From NCBI GenBank assembly GCA_949286885.1, contig CASEEG010000004.1:1-42786 (forward strand): a stretch of 42,786 nucleotides of DNA, written 5' to 3'. The first letter of the stretch is position 1. Each line of letters opens with the position of its first letter. The position numbers and the translations under genes were made by a program. Source of the stretch: an uncultured bacterium. GTDB lineage: Bacteria; Cyanobacteriota; Vampirovibrionia; Gastranaerophilales; Gastranaerophilaceae. Of the stretch, positions 42,122 through 42,786 are shown in pieces. Below the pieces are notes generated by a model that searched no databases, was not told the origin of the DNA, and saw only the letters and a list, made by a program, of their open reading frames with translations.

Positions 42122-42786
42122 TACGGAATTTTACAAAGATTTTGAACTAAAAAACTTTAACACCCTCAAAATGAGCTCAAAAGCAGATTTGGCTTTTTTT
42201 GTTAAAAATGAAGCACAGCTGTGCTCTGTTTTTAGAATATACAAAAATGCTAAAATTCTAGGTTGGGGCTCAAATACGCTATTATCCAGCAAGGGAGTAA
42301 GAGAGCCAGTTATAATAACAAGAAAAATGTCTGAAATATCGCAAAGACTTGAAATTATGGAAATTGAAGCAGGGGCAAGCGCACCTAAGGTAGCACTTGA
42401 AGCATATAACTACTCATTAAGTGGTTTTGAATTTTTAATTGGGATACCCTCTACTCTTGGCGGCGCAGTTGCGATGAATGCCGGTGCACATGAGCAAACA
42501 ATAAGTGACAAACTTATAAGTGTAAGAGTTTATGATATTAAAGAAGATAAAATAATTACACTTTCAAAAGACGAACTCAATTTTTCTTACAGAAATTCTT
42601 TAATAAAGCAAAATACTGACAGATATGCCTTAATTAGTGCAAAATTTCAACTTGAAAAAAAAGATAAGGAAGAAATTAAAAAGAAAATGGACCAGAACAC
42701 AGAATTTAGAAAACGTGTCCAGCCAAGCCTTGTAATGCCGTATTTAGGAAGTGTTGTTAAAAACCCGCCATTGCCTGACGGTCAAA
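42096..42786 (+). CDS. murB: UDP-N-acetylenolpyruvoylglucosamine reductase (3' end missing)
   Basis: ATG 42096 overlaps murC by 26 bases, giving at least 230 residues before the window ends; no stop is reached. It reduces UDP-GlcNAc-enolpyruvate to UDP-MurNAc. MurB motifs are NTLKMSSKADL, LGWGSNTLLS, GIPSTLGGAVAMNAGAH, FSYRNSL and LGSVVKNPPLP. The late conserved Glu lies beyond the edge. murC-murB order is common in cyanobacteria and Bacillota. Confidence 0.93.
   Translation, partial: MTCTCSKNNTEFYKDFELKNFNTLKMSSKADLAFFVKNEAQLCSVFRIYKNAKILGWGSNTLLSSKGVREPVIITRKMSEISQRLEIMEIEAGASAPKVALEAYNYSLSGFEFLIGIPSTLGGAVAMNAGAHEQTISDKLISVRVYDIKEDKIITLSKDELNFSYRNSLIKQNTDRYALISAKFQLEKKDKEEIKKKMDQNTEFRKRVQPSLVMPYLGSVVKNPPLPDGQ

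Overview
The window is a compact, strongly AT-rich bacterial chromosome segment using the standard code. Most of it is housekeeping: translation (infB, rbfA, truB, rpsB, tsf, rplJ, rplL, def, fmt, tRNA-Leu), peptidoglycan and lipid-carrier genes (murC, murB, uppP), aroA, aroH, speE, queD, rng and engB. Gene content is compatible with a gut non-photosynthetic cyanobacterium (Vampirovibrionia/Gastranaerophilales): AroH-type chorismate mutase, a bifunctional-nuclease (DUF151) protein, a GerMN protein, an RNase G next to a DUF2344 protein, a 2-hydroxyacyl-CoA dehydratase-like anaerobe gene and many TPR proteins. This placement is an inference with moderate to low confidence; no rRNA or other decisive marker is present.

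Layout: 1-570 holds a decayed small gene and two promoters. 571-3344 (+) has a methyltransferase with a C-terminal zinc-ribbon-like tail, a LuxR-type regulator with a degenerate receiver, and a family 11 glycosyltransferase. 3337-18432 (-) is a long run of genes: infB-rbfA-truB-GerMN; a TPR protein and MgtC; oppB-oppC; a large TPR protein; a PilZ protein; and a tightly packed def-fmt-aroH-M16-M16 cluster. 18540-23900 is the accessory part: a small exported repeat protein, an HD-domain protein, and two unusual non-housekeeping proteins (19887-21818 and 21997-22872) that share an N-terminal signature, followed by the DUF151 and DUF1858 genes. 23952-30406 has tRNA-Leu, a small sigma-70 family factor, rplJ-rplL with an L10-type leader, the dehydratase-like gene, oppD, rpsB-tsf and queD. 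30410-42786 has uppP, then (-) speE-aroA-nucleotidase, then (+) a small ORF-engB, a small ORF-DUF2344-rng-membrane protein, a Cys-rich small protein (-), a processive GT2, murC and the 5' part of murB, which runs off the window.

The two most interesting signals: (1) at least six genes (GT11, oppB, PilZ, def, oppD, queD), plus probably one more (35855), carry a -10-like hexamer, often as TGnTAnnnT, exactly 6-7 bases before the start codon and have no Shine-Dalgarno sequence, predicting leaderless mRNAs. (2) The adjacent pair at 19887-22872 shares FSxYxN near residue 10 and DYSxxYDxxLGDY further in. One member has glycine-zipper hydrophobic segments and a duplicated module; the other has a perfect 27-base tandem repeat. 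They look like a family of exported or surface proteins of unknown function.
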